64,000 nt of DNA, from positions 1-64,000 of the forward strand of contig CACYYN010000002.1 in assembly GCA_902778665.1 (NCBI GenBank), given 5' to 3'. Source of the stretch: Oscillospiraceae bacterium. Its GTDB lineage: Bacteria > Bacillota > Clostridia > Oscillospirales > Oscillospiraceae. Made by a program: the position numbers and the translations under genes. Shown in pieces: positions 34,137 to 43,153 of this stretch (positions are counted from its first letter, which is position 1; every line of letters begins with the position of its first letter). The notes under the pieces are model-generated. The model was given only the letters and a program-made list of their open reading frames with translations. It was not told where the DNA came from and did not search any database.

Positions 34137-35440
34137 CGCCGATGAAAAAAACGGAATACCGAAGCATTGGAGAGACGCTGTACAGCGGTGAGCTGGAAAA
34201 CGGACTGAAGATATTCGTCATCCCTAAAAAAGGATTCAACTCCTTCTATGCCGTTTTCGGCACACATTACGGCGGATCTATGCGCCGGTTTGAAATAAAC
34301 GGAGAGACAATCGACACGCCGGCAGGGGTGGCACATTTTCTGGAACACAAAATGTTCGACATGCCGGACGGTAGCAATGCACTGAACTCTCTTTCTGAAA
34401 GCGGAGCGGATGCCAACGCTTTTACCAGCACAGACATGACCTGCTACCACTTCAGCTGCACAGAGCGGTTTGAAGAAAACCTGCGCAAGCTGCTCACTTT
34501 TGTATCTACCCCATATTACACGGAGGAGACCGTGCAGAAGGAGCAGGGAATTATCGGGCAGGAGATTCAGATGGGAGATGACTCCCCCGGACGGCAGATT
34601 TATTACGACCTGCTCTCACTGCTGTATGAACATCACCCGATCAGAGATGCAGTTGTAGGCACAAAAGAAAGCATTGCAGAGATCACGGCAAAGACACTTT
34701 ATGACTGCCACAGCGTCTTTTATGCGCCGAGCAACATGGTGTTGTGTGTGGAAGGCGATGTGGAACCGGAGCGTATTGCCGCCATAGCAGAGGAAATACT
34801 CCCGAAGGACAAAAAGAGCATTCCCCATGCAGACTTCGGTGAGAGCGAAGCTCTTGTACCCGCTGAGAAACGGAAGGAACGGGAAATGCCCGTCGCCATG
34901 CCGGAATTCCTGATCGGCGGAAAACTGAAATCTGAGGCAGTGGGCATGGCCCCCAAGGACAGCGCGACACTAATCCGGGAAAGATTGATAGCCGGGATGG
35001 CACTCCGGCTGCTGGCAGGAGCTTCTTCATCATTCTTTACACGGCTCTATGCAGACGGAACCCTGACAAGAGATTTTGACTATGAAGCAGACTTCACCGC
35101 CGGCACTGGCACGACTATCATCGGCGGACAGAGCCCGGACCCGGAACGGGTTATGACAGAGCTTCTGGCAGAAGCTAAACTAATCGCCGAGAAAGGATTC
35201 GACAAAGCCTACTTCTCCCGCATCAGAAAAGCAATGATTGGCGGAAGACTGAGAGGACTGGAGGACTTTGACGGAATATGTGTGTCACTGATCGGGGATT
35301 GGTTTGACGGCTACTGCACCTTTGACACATTGGACATTCTCCCGGATATCCGGAAAGAAGAATGCGAGGCCTGGATTGCGGAGAACATCACGGAAGAGAA
35401 ACTCGCCATGGCGGTAATCCGCCCGGTACGCGAAGCCTGA
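34133..35440 (+). CDS. M16 family zinc protease, active partner (YmfH-like)
   Basis: A 435-aa cytoplasmic peptidase with the inverted zinc motif HFLEH (about residue 65) and the downstream glutamate in EQGIIGQEIQMGDDSP; the second M16 domain follows (KDSATLIRERLIAGMALRLL ... VMTELLAEAKLIAEKGF). It is expected to form the catalytic half with the preceding protein. The substrate is unknown. Its stop overlaps the next ATG as TGATG, tying it to lgt. Confidence 0.88.
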   Translation: MTPMKKTEYRSIGETLYSGELENGLKIFVIPKKGFNSFYAVFGTHYGGSMRRFEINGETIDTPAGVAHFLEHKMFDMPDGSNALNSLSESGADANAFTSTDMTCYHFSCTERFEENLRKLLTFVSTPYYTEETVQKEQGIIGQEIQMGDDSPGRQIYYDLLSLLYEHHPIRDAVVGTKESIAEITAKTLYDCHSVFYAPSNMVLCVEGDVEPERIAAIAEEILPKDKKSIPHADFGESEALVPAEKRKEREMPVAMPEFLIGGKLKSEAVGMAPKDSATLIRERLIAGMALRLLAGASSSFFTRLYADGTLTRDFDYEADFTAGTGTTIIGGQSPDPERVMTELLAEAKLIAEKGFDKAYFSRIRKAMIGGRLRGLEDFDGICVSLIGDWFDGYCTFDTLDILPDIRKEECEAWIAENITEEKLAMAVIRPVREA

Positions 35441-36306
35441 TGCAAAGCGCAGAAATCGCAGCGGAAATGTGCCTGGCAACAGACATAATACCGGAAATGA
35501 TCGGGCGAGAGAGCCCAATATCTTTCCCCTTTCTCGGTGGGCTGACTGTCAACCCACCCGCCTCATTCACATTATTCGGAAGGACAATCTACTTTTACGG
35601 TGTAATTATAGCACTGGCATTTCTCGCAGGGATGCTCTGGAGCACAAGACGGGCAAAGCATGTGGGGATCAGTGAGGATGACCTGACTGACGTCTTCCTT
35701 TGGGTGCTGCCGATGGCAATTCTCGGAGCGAGAGCATATTATGTTCTTTTCCGGCTGGACTATTATCTGGATAACCCTTGGGAGATCCCTGCGGTGTGGG
35801 AAGGCGGACTCGCTATATACGGCGGAGTAATTGCCGGTGCAGTCACAACCCTGCTGGTATGCAGAAGGAAAAAGATTTCGCCGCTTGCCATGCTGGATTT
35901 GCTTGCCCCGGCGTGTATGCTCGGGCAGGCCATAGGCCGCTGGGGGAACTTTATGAACCGGGAAGCTTTTGGCCGGGAAACCGGGATTTTCTGCCGGATG
36001 GGGCTGATGACCATCACCGGGGAAACTGTATACGTCCACCCGACGTTTCTTTATGAGAGCGTATGGAATCTGATCGGATTTCTGTTTCTGGACCGGATGA
36101 TTCGTAGGGGGAAACGGCAATTTGACGGTGAGTGCCTGTGTCTGTATCTCTTATGGTACGGTGCCGGCAGGGCATGGATTGAGGGACTGCGGACAGACAG
36201 CCTGACCCTCGGCGGAACAGGCATACGCGTATCTCAGGTATTGTCGGTGGTGGTGGCTGCTGTTTCTGCAGGCATACTGTTATGGAGGAGAAGACAGCAA
36301 AATTGA
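35440..36306 (+). CDS. lgt: prolipoprotein diacylglyceryl transferase
   Basis: Attaches diacylglycerol to the lipobox cysteine of prolipoproteins, such as those at 14324, 53803 and 55023. A 288-aa membrane protein with about seven segments; family blocks FGRTIYFYGVIIALAF, GARAYYVLF, WEGGLAIYGGVIAG and the signature GRWGNFMNREAFG (about residue 170), then PTFLYESVWNLI. I use the ATG at 35440, coupled to the M16 stop (TGATG). An ATG at 35497, closer to usual Lgt starts, is a fair alternative; neither has a strong binding site. Confidence 0.92.
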   Translation: MQSAEIAAEMCLATDIIPEMIGRESPISFPFLGGLTVNPPASFTLFGRTIYFYGVIIALAFLAGMLWSTRRAKHVGISEDDLTDVFLWVLPMAILGARAYYVLFRLDYYLDNPWEIPAVWEGGLAIYGGVIAGAVTTLLVCRRKKISPLAMLDLLAPACMLGQAIGRWGNFMNREAFGRETGIFCRMGLMTITGETVYVHPTFLYESVWNLIGFLFLDRMIRRGKRQFDGECLCLYLLWYGAGRAWIEGLRTDSLTLGGTGIRVSQVLSVVVAAVSAGILLWRRRQQN

Positions 36307-37928
36307 AAGCAGCAGTTAAAAAATACGGACTGATCGCTCTGGCACTGGTGATGACTGCCGGTGTCTGCCTTCTTTTCTGCATGCGCAAACAGGGCTTTTT
36401 TATCGATGAAGTCTACACTTACGGACTGTCCAACAGCATGAAAGGGCCGTATCTCACTGACATCAGGAATGGAAACCTGATTGACAGCGTGATAAGCCGG
36501 GAAGAGATTGCAGACTACCTCTCTGCTGGAAGTGAGGATGCTTTTCGCTTTGGTTTTGTCACGAAGAATCTGGAGAGGGATGTGCATCCCCCACTGTATT
36601 ACTGGATATTTCATGCCGTGTCATCTTTTTTCCCGGGCAGTGCTTCCAAATGGATCGGACTTGGGATCAATGCGGTGCTGTTTCTGCTCACGACAGGCGT
36701 TTTGTGTGCACTGTGCACGGAGCTTTACGGGAGCACGGAGGTGGCAGCTGCAGCTGCAGGGCTGTACGGGTTGAGTGTGCTGGGTTTATCCACAGTGATG
36801 ATGATCAGGATGTATATGCTCCTAACCTTCTTCACCGTGCTGCTGGCATGGACAGTTGCCCGCATTGTGCATCGGCCGCAAAAAAAGGGCAGCTATGCCC
36901 TTTTAACAGCAGTTATATTTTGCGGGATGATGACGCAGTATTATTTCGTTTTCTACGCATTTTTCATCTGCGCTGCATATGACATTTATGCCCTGGCACA
37001 AAAGCGCTACCGGAGTTTTGTATGGTTTTCGCTCTGTGCATTGGCAGGAGTAGGACTGATGATCTGTGCATTTCCCGCATGCCTGAAGCAGATGTTTGAG
37101 GGGAACGGACAGGCGGTTGGCGGAATGAGCGTTGCGGATGCTCTGCTGGATTTTGCCACCTACGGGGAGCGCCTGGACCACTTCACGGAAAAAGCAAGAC
37201 TCATGCTCAGAGGAATGACATGGACGGCTGCAGCAGCCTGCATATGCCTGCTGCTTTGCCTGCCAAAGGCGGTGAGGGCCTTGCGAGAAAGGAAAATCCC
37301 GCTCGAGGCGCTGGTAGTCCTCTTACCGCTGCCGGCAACGTACATTCTGACGGTATTGATTGCCCCTCTGCAGGCGCAGGAACTGCGATATATCTATAAT
37401 CTCACACCGATTGCGGCTGCAGGCACAGGCTTTTTGCTGTGCATCTGTGAGAAAAGCACAGGAAGCTTCCGGTTTGAGCAATGGGTGAAAAAAGGAGCCG
37501 TGCTGCTTATTTTAGCCGCTGCACTTTGGAACGCGAGAGCAATGCCGCCCGCCACGCTGTTCACTGCCCAGCGTGAGTATGAAGCCGCAACGGAGGCGTA
37601 TGCAGACGTCCCCTGTGTATACCTGGCAGACGGACCGCGAATTTACGGACCGCTGACACAGGATCTGCCGGAGCTGAAGAACTTCCGGAACTTCTTTGTG
37701 ACAAACAATACTGCCTCCCCCGCTCTGAAGGAATACTTGGGAAATGCAGACAGAGCAGTGCTGTACATCAGCACAAATGATTACTGGACGGACGGTTACG
37801 GATTCGATGCAGATGCAGCAACGGAAGCTTTCGGAAAAGACACCGGACTGACAGCCTGCGAACCTCTATACATTTATGATTTTGAAGGTCAGGGCGGGCT
37901 CTCTGCCGTCTATCTGATGAAAGGGTGA
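36282..37928 (+). CDS. GT-C superfamily membrane glycosyltransferase (GT39/PMT-like)
   Basis: A 548-aa protein with about 11 membrane segments. The first extracytoplasmic loop carries the GT-C acidic motif FFIDEVYTYG (about residue 40) and NLERDVHPPLYYW (about 95), as in dolichol-phosphate-mannose-dependent and lipid-linked sugar transferases. A soluble C-terminal part of about 120 residues follows the last segment. It overlaps lgt by 25 bases. The ATG at 36282 lacks a binding site; a TTG at 36303, 12 bases after GGAGGAG and touching the lgt stop, may be the true start. With the next two genes it suggests polyprenyl-phosphate-sugar-dependent glycosylation outside the membrane. Confidence 0.82.
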   Translation: MEEKTAKLKAAVKKYGLIALALVMTAGVCLLFCMRKQGFFIDEVYTYGLSNSMKGPYLTDIRNGNLIDSVISREEIADYLSAGSEDAFRFGFVTKNLERDVHPPLYYWIFHAVSSFFPGSASKWIGLGINAVLFLLTTGVLCALCTELYGSTEVAAAAAGLYGLSVLGLSTVMMIRMYMLLTFFTVLLAWTVARIVHRPQKKGSYALLTAVIFCGMMTQYYFVFYAFFICAAYDIYALAQKRYRSFVWFSLCALAGVGLMICAFPACLKQMFEGNGQAVGGMSVADALLDFATYGERLDHFTEKARLMLRGMTWTAAAACICLLLCLPKAVRALRERKIPLEALVVLLPLPATYILTVLIAPLQAQELRYIYNLTPIAAAGTGFLLCICEKSTGSFRFEQWVKKGAVLLILAAALWNARAMPPATLFTAQREYEAATEAYADVPCVYLADGPRIYGPLTQDLPELKNFRNFFVTNNTASPALKEYLGNADRAVLYISTNDYWTDGYGFDADAATEAFGKDTGLTACEPLYIYDFEGQGGLSAVYLMKG

Positions 37929-37938
37929 AATCAGAAAC

Positions 37939-38862
37939 ATGTTATCGGTTATTATCCCGGCATTTAACGAGGAAAAAATGATCTCCCGCACGGCTGAGAC
38001 ACTCCTTGAGATTCTGCAGAAAGAAAACATCCCCTGTGAACTGCTGTTTGTGGACGACGGATCAACAGATGCAACTTGGGCAGAGATCCGGCAGGCTGCC
38101 AATAAAAGCGCAGCAGTAAGAGGGATTCATTTCAGCAGGAACTTCGGAAAAGAATCTGCCATGTTCGCAGGTCTGGAGAAAGCAAAAGGCAGCTGCTGCG
38201 TAGTGATTGACTGTGACCTGCAGCATCCGCCGGAAAAGATTGTAGAAATGTACCGCCTGTGGGAGCAGGGTTACGAGGTTGTGGAAGGAATCAAAGAAGA
38301 CAGAGGAAACGAAAACGGGGCCTATCGGTTTGCAGCAAAGTCATTCTATGCGCTGATCAGCAAAGCTGTGGGAATGGATATGTCGTCCTCGTCTGACTTC
38401 AAACTGCTGGACCGCAAAGTGGTGGACACGCTGAACCGGATGCCGGAGAGAAACGTATTTTTCCGTGCCCTCTCCTACTGGGTGGGATTCAAAAAAGCAG
38501 AAGTTTCCTACTGCGTACAGGATCGCACTGCAGGAGAAAGCAAATGGTCTACCCGTTCATTGATCCGGTATGCCGTCAAGAATATTACCTCTTTCTCCTC
38601 TGCCCCGCTGCACTGCATCACCGGCATGGGTGCTCTGATGCTGGTGATTGCCATTGTTTTTACCGTGATCTCTCTGATACAGAAGATTAACGGCACAGCC
38701 GCAGAAGGCTTCACAACAGTGATTATTCTGCTGCTGATTACCGGCAGCCTGATCATGCTCAGCCTCGGTGTAATCGGATATTACATCTCCAAAATGTACG
38801 AAGAGCTGAAGGGGCGGCCAAGATATATTATCTCAGAAGAATGCGGAGGAAAGCATGATTGA
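37939..38862 (+). CDS. polyprenyl-phosphate glycosyltransferase (GtrB/DPM1-like)
   Basis: A 307-aa GT2 enzyme that would move a sugar from a nucleotide donor to undecaprenyl phosphate on the cytoplasmic face. N-terminal SVIIPAFNEE, LFVDDGSTD, FSRNFGKESAM, and the metal-binding DCDLQHPP; two C-terminal membrane segments (about 230-250 and 265-290). This is the layout of GtrB and ArnC. It lies between a GT-C transferase and a GtrA-like protein, the classic three-part system. It overlaps the gtrA-like gene by 8 bases. Confidence 0.9.
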   Translation: MLSVIIPAFNEEKMISRTAETLLEILQKENIPCELLFVDDGSTDATWAEIRQAANKSAAVRGIHFSRNFGKESAMFAGLEKAKGSCCVVIDCDLQHPPEKIVEMYRLWEQGYEVVEGIKEDRGNENGAYRFAAKSFYALISKAVGMDMSSSSDFKLLDRKVVDTLNRMPERNVFFRALSYWVGFKKAEVSYCVQDRTAGESKWSTRSLIRYAVKNITSFSSAPLHCITGMGALMLVIAIVFTVISLIQKINGTAAEGFTTVIILLLITGSLIMLSLGVIGYYISKMYEELKGRPRYIISEECGGKHD

Positions 38863-39295
38863 AACCATAAAAAAGCTCCTTGTAAAATACAGGGAGCTGA
38901 TCGTATATGTGATTGTGGGGGTGCTCACGACCATTGTGGCCTGGGGGGCAAAATTCCTTTGGAATTTTCTCTTCTACGGCAACACAGCCCATCCCACCCA
39001 CATGCAGAATCTGATACTCAGCACAGTAAACTGGGTGGCAGGCGTGGCTTTTGCCTATCCTGCAAACCGAAAATGGGTTTTCCGGAGCAAGAACCCGGAT
39101 ATTCTGAAAGAGTGCACGGGCTTTGTTGCATCAAGAATTGCCACATGGATTATGGACATTCTGCTGATGCAACTGCTGTGCAACGTGCTGGGGCTCACGC
39201 TGCTGACCGGAACCCTCATTACAGCCGTTGCCGTAACCGTTGGAAACTATGTTTTCAGCAAACTCCTGGTATTTAAGAAAGGCCAGACTCAATAA
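38855..39295 (+). CDS. GtrA-like membrane protein
   Basis: A 146-aa protein with four membrane segments (about 14-32, 42-62, 84-104, 112-132) and the family block AGVAFAYPANRKWVFRS. GtrA proteins are thought to flip or assist flipping of polyprenyl-phosphate sugars. Last gene of the plus-strand run that starts at 32793. It converges on the glycosidase gene with a 7-base overlap. Confidence 0.88.
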   Translation: MIETIKKLLVKYRELIVYVIVGVLTTIVAWGAKFLWNFLFYGNTAHPTHMQNLILSTVNWVAGVAFAYPANRKWVFRSKNPDILKECTGFVASRIATWIMDILLMQLLCNVLGLTLLTGTLITAVAVTVGNYVFSKLLVFKKGQTQ

Positions 39296-40602
39296 AACCG
39301 CATGGAATCTGCAACCAGCTTGCCGTTTAAGCGAATGACGGTGAGCTGGATCTTTTTTTCTTCAACAGCGGTTCTTCTGCCGATGCTTTCGGTACGGTAT
39401 ACATACCCGGTGCTGTAAGTGCCGTCTTCATTTTCTGTGCAGAAGTCTTCTTCGACGGAAAGAAGCCTGACCGATTTTACCGAAGCATAGCCGAAGCTTC
39501 CGAAGGCTCCGTGGAGACGATGCAACAGATCCCCATCGGGAACGACAAGATCACGAAGACTGTAGTAATGGACGGTGCTCATACCGCCTGCGTCCGCAGA
39601 GAAGTTAACATAATTTTCAATATACTTTCTGGCAAATGCCTCAAGCTCCGCTTTTTCTTCCGCAGAGCAGTTATCTTCCATTTTGGCAGGATCCGGCAGA
39701 AGAGCTTCCATCTCGCCGCGAGTCAGGCCGGTTCTTTGAGATTCCGTTATCTCCGAAACGGAAAACTTAGAATCAGAATTCTGCGGGAGAACAAGAAAGC
39801 TGGTGGGAATGGGGCGTATATCAAACGTCCCCGCAGGGTTGTTGAGATAGCTGCCGTTAAGCCACAGCATGGAGGAATTGCCGCCATCCAGATTGGCAGC
39901 ATTCACTGCCCCGAAACGCAGCATTATCTCAGTTTCGTCTTCGAAAGAGGCTCCAAGGCTGTTGGGCTGTCGGCCGTCAAAAACAAGGAGGAGAATCGCG
40001 CCGTCAGATCGCTGCCCGATTGCCGTACGAGGATTGAGCGTATCAATCCAATAAGAGAAAACGCTGGTAGAAGGGTCAACACGCTGACCGTCCTGAATCA
40101 GAACGGGGCCGTAGCCGGCACCTTCTTTGATATTTTTTGCTGTGAGCTCCTCCACATGCTGAAAGCCCAAGTGAAGAACTCCCTCTGCATCAATCCCGGC
40201 AAAACCCTCGCCCACACCGGACCAGCCGCAGTAAACTTCACCGTTGCTGACGATGGCATGCTCCGGAACACTGCCGTTTCCTGTGCCGCCCTCATCCACG
40301 AAGCCTCCCCCATTGACGCCGGCAACAGCGCCGAACTGCTCAGCATACTCTGCGACGCTATAACCTCTGGAATAGAGCCGATCCGGGCGGCAGCCAAGAA
40401 CAACACGGGTAGGATCGAGCACGATGAGCATATAAGCTGTACATGTTTCCCAAGGAACGGTAACGAGAATAAGCCCATCCCCATCATCATCTGTATATCC
40501 CCAGGCATCCGTATAAGCCTCAGCAGACACCGTTGAAGGGAGAACCGAGGCAAGAAGCAGGGTAACACAGAGAAGGGCAACCAAGCTACGCCTTACTGCC
40601 AT
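39289..40602 (-). CDS. secreted phosphodiester glycosidase (NAGPA domain)
   Basis: A 437-aa protein with a signal peptide (about 1-27, VSA-EA). The NAGPA/PF09992 domain covers about 40-280: GVNGGGFVDEGG, AIVSNGEVY, NPRTAIGQRSDGAILLLVFDGR and NLDGGNSSMLWLNG. The family cleaves GlcNAc-phosphodiesters from sugars or polymers; bacterial members may act on teichoic acid or exopolysaccharide linkages. A C-terminal region of about 150 residues is of unknown fold. The gene overlaps the upstream membrane-protein gene by 17 bases, so the two are coupled. Confidence 0.85.
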   Translation of the reverse strand: MAVRRSLVALLCVTLLLASVLPSTVSAEAYTDAWGYTDDDGDGLILVTVPWETCTAYMLIVLDPTRVVLGCRPDRLYSRGYSVAEYAEQFGAVAGVNGGGFVDEGGTGNGSVPEHAIVSNGEVYCGWSGVGEGFAGIDAEGVLHLGFQHVEELTAKNIKEGAGYGPVLIQDGQRVDPSTSVFSYWIDTLNPRTAIGQRSDGAILLLVFDGRQPNSLGASFEDETEIMLRFGAVNAANLDGGNSSMLWLNGSYLNNPAGTFDIRPIPTSFLVLPQNSDSKFSVSEITESQRTGLTRGEMEALLPDPAKMEDNCSAEEKAELEAFARKYIENYVNFSADAGGMSTVHYYSLRDLVVPDGDLLHRLHGAFGSFGYASVKSVRLLSVEEDFCTENEDGTYSTGYVYRTESIGRRTAVEEKKIQLTVIRLNGKLVADSMRFY

Positions 40603-41416
40603 CTGCCATCTCCTCTCTTCCCGACTCTCTCCTACGCGGGAGGAAGTCCACTTCCGAATTCATCAGGATTTTTGCAATCCAGACGAAAAACACCATGACT
40701 AAAATCGGGATCAGACAGGATGTGACCAGCATTACTGCCAAAGCATTAATAAAATTGTTCAAAATGCGCTTGATATGATCACCGGTATTGGAAACGGTAT
40801 CCTTCACACCAGTGAAGAACCCTTTCAGCCCACCGGCTGTCTCCGCTTCCTGTATTTCTTCTGCGGCTTCCTCCTCGGAAATCTCCTCCGTTGTCTGGAT
40901 GGCAGCATTGATCGTGGAATGGATCGAGGAAGCATAGGTCTCATCGATGATATCCGAAACCCGAACGCTGGCAGGAATCACCAGGGCAACCGCAAGAGCA
41001 AAAACGATCAGCTTCCAGGCAATACGCCTCAGCTGATGCCTCCTTGCAAAGGCATTGACAGAGAGAAGAAGGCAGGCCGCCGGAATGAGAATTACGAAGG
41101 CGGCATAGCCTGTTATTGTGGTCAGATACTTTTCCAGATAGATCGCACTGATCACAATAAGAAAATATGAGCTCAGCTCGGCAAGCTTGTCGGCTATGGG
41201 GGTGGCCGTGTCCCCGGGCAGAAGGGTAATTGCAGCAGAAGCTGCAGTAGATGCAGCTGTAAGCTCCAGAACCGTGCCGGTTTTCTCATCCAGCGACGCA
41301 ATTGTTGCAGCATGAAACTCAGGTGAGGCTGCATAGCCTGCAATCACAAAGATAGAGGCAAGCGCGACAAGAATCGGAACCACCGCTTTCAGGAAAGTTG
41401 CAAGTTTAGGATTCAT
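40586..41416 (-). CDS. hypothetical four-segment membrane protein
   Basis: A 276-aa protein with hydrophobic segments at about 8-28, 82-118 (probably two), 128-148 and 230-255. Two extracytoplasmic or loop regions are rich in threonine/alanine (LTAASTAASAAITLL) and glutamate (EEISEEEAAEEIQEAE). I do not recognise the family. GGAG lies upstream of the ATG. It is coupled to the NAGPA-type glycosidase by a 17-base overlap, suggesting a joint role at the cell surface. Confidence 0.72.
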   Translation of the reverse strand: MNPKLATFLKAVVPILVALASIFVIAGYAASPEFHAATIASLDEKTGTVLELTAASTAASAAITLLPGDTATPIADKLAELSSYFLIVISAIYLEKYLTTITGYAAFVILIPAACLLLSVNAFARRHQLRRIAWKLIVFALAVALVIPASVRVSDIIDETYASSIHSTINAAIQTTEEISEEEAAEEIQEAETAGGLKGFFTGVKDTVSNTGDHIKRILNNFINALAVMLVTSCLIPILVMVFFVWIAKILMNSEVDFLPRRRESGREEMADGSKA

Positions 41417-41442
41417 GAATGGTTTCTTCCTTTCTCCTTAAG

Positions 41443-41477
41443 GAAAAGAACCGATCTGAGGGTGACCGGTTCTTTTT
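41443..41477 (-). terminator. terminator after the sortase-anchored protein gene
   Basis: AGAACCG/CGGTTCT (41447-41453 with 41467-41473) followed on the minus strand by TTTCCTT. It lies 16 bases after the stop at 41493; T5 on the plus side would allow bidirectional action. Confidence 0.7.
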
Positions 41478-41492
41478 ATGATAAGTTGCGTA

Positions 41493-42986
41493 TTATTTCT
41501 TCTTTCTCTTTGCTACCAGCAGCACCCCGAGACAGACGACAGAACAGGCACCAAGAACAGCCCAGAGAGCAATGTTGGAATCGTCACCGGTTTTCGGTCT
41601 GCAATAGATCGACTCAAAACGAATCAGAAGGGTCTGATTTCTGCCTTGCAGCATGTCATAGGTGATGGTGTAACCATAGGCCGTATTGACCTCCCTGTAT
41701 CTGTTGCCCAAGAGGACACTGTAAACATAGTTGCCGTAAGACGGATACAAACCAAAGGTGAGAGAGTCACCTTCGCGCAGTGTGAAGACTTCTCCGTTAT
41801 AAACATAGCGGCCATTGACCTGAACTGCTCCGCTGCCGGAATAGCCGACGGAGAGAGTGACAGGCCCTTTAACGGGTTCCCAGTAAGGATAGACGATGAT
41901 ATCTCTGGGCGGCATAGCAAAAACGGAAAAGACATCTGCATTTTTCTCTTTGCCGTCATAATACCACGACCAGCCTGTCTGTGCATAGCCGGCGCGAGTG
42001 AACGTTGGCCCGAGAAGCCAGCCCGGTCCGGGTGCCATGGTAAATGCCTGAGGAGTACCCTGCCCGTAGGCACCGGGATGATAGGTGATGGTATATTCCG
42101 TGTACGGTCCCGGAGGAGTGGGAGGCCCGGGAAGGGACGGGTCAACCGGTGCAGGAGCGGGATCTACCGGAGTTGGCGCCGCTCCGTCTGATCCAGAACA
42201 ACCGGAGGGAGTGGAGGGTTCATCGGGTTTTACAGATGACTCCAGAATAAAACGAGCAACAATTGTTCTATCTCTATTAATATCAAAGATCTCATCTGCT
42301 GTTGAACTGATTTTGGTGCCACCCTCATACCAGCCATCAAACAAATAGCCCGTAACCGGCTGTGCCTTTACACTAACGACTTTACCATTGCTGTAGGTTT
42401 CAGTTGTAGTAAAGGAGGCGAGGGCATTCACATATCCGCTGCCAGAAGGATCAACAGAAGCAATAAGAGTGTGCTTCTGACCTTTAAAATGTGCCACTGC
42501 ATTGATATCGGTATTCACTGTTACTGATTGAGTAGAGGGAGTGGGTGGCACATTACCTGTCCAACCGTCAAAATCATAACCGGTGTTAGGGACTGCGGAG
42601 ATCGTTGCAGAATCACCATAATGGAATGAGCCGCCCCCAGATACATTGCCCCCTTCAGCAGGATCACAGCTTACACTGACAGAATAAGTATTAGCTTCAA
42701 AAACTGCTGCAACATAACGATCATGGTCAGTAGTAAAATCTATATTGGGAGAATCCGGATAAAAAGATGTTTCTGTCCGCCAGCCTTTAAACGTATAACC
42801 TGGATTTGCTGAGGCAGTGTATGAATGATTTCCAGAATCCGAATAATGTTCAGATAATCCCGGTGTTATTGTTCCAGCTGCAGCAGACGGTTCAACGGTC
42901 ACATAAACTGTACCGTCAGCAAATGCTGCAACACACAAACATAAAGTAAAAACAAGAACAAATAAAATAGCTATTATTCTTTTCAT
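41493..42986 (-). CDS. cell-wall anchored repeat protein with sortase motif
   Basis: A 497-aa surface protein. Signal peptide about 1-23. Three repeats of the InlB-B or Flg_new_2 type with the tell-tale GYTFKGW, GYDFDGW and GYLFDGW blocks (about 45-245), a proline-rich spacer (PVDPAPAPVDPSLPGPPTPP, about 265-290), another such repeat (ITYHPGAYGQGTPQ ... RAGYAQTGW), then a C-terminal sorting signal: RPKTGD, a hydrophobic stretch, and AKRKKK. The sortase motif deviates from LPxTG at the first residue. No sortase gene lies in the window. Likely a host- or matrix-facing protein. Confidence 0.85.
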   Translation of the reverse strand: MKRIIAILFVLVFTLCLCVAAFADGTVYVTVEPSAAAGTITPGLSEHYSDSGNHSYTASANPGYTFKGWRTETSFYPDSPNIDFTTDHDRYVAAVFEANTYSVSVSCDPAEGGNVSGGGSFHYGDSATISAVPNTGYDFDGWTGNVPPTPSTQSVTVNTDINAVAHFKGQKHTLIASVDPSGSGYVNALASFTTTETYSNGKVVSVKAQPVTGYLFDGWYEGGTKISSTADEIFDINRDRTIVARFILESSVKPDEPSTPSGCSGSDGAAPTPVDPAPAPVDPSLPGPPTPPGPYTEYTITYHPGAYGQGTPQAFTMAPGPGWLLGPTFTRAGYAQTGWSWYYDGKEKNADVFSVFAMPPRDIIVYPYWEPVKGPVTLSVGYSGSGAVQVNGRYVYNGEVFTLREGDSLTFGLYPSYGNYVYSVLLGNRYREVNTAYGYTITYDMLQGRNQTLLIRFESIYCRPKTGDDSNIALWAVLGACSVVCLGVLLVAKRKKK

Positions 42987-43109
42987 GGAGAAGACCTCCT
43001 GTCAGGTAGTCAACATAACAATGAATCAGTATACAGGAATTCTCTCTATTTTGCAACAAGTATTTTCGTTTTTCTTACAAATTGTTCACAGAAAAATATA
43101 CAGAAACTG

Positions 43110-43135
43110 AAAAAGGAGGGCCGAAGCCCTCCTTT
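43110..43135 (-). terminator. terminator of the NSS transporter gene
   Basis: AAAGGAGGGC/GCCCTCCTTT (43112-43121 with 43126-43135, TTCG loop on the minus strand) followed by TT. It begins 18 bases after the stop. Confidence 0.85.
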
Positions 43136-43153
43136 GAAAGAAGCGAAAAAGTT

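Noticed and set aside
36282-36306. Frameshift or fusion between lgt and the GT-C gene
   Set aside because: Both frames are intact with complete family ends; the 25-base overlap is ordinary translational coupling.
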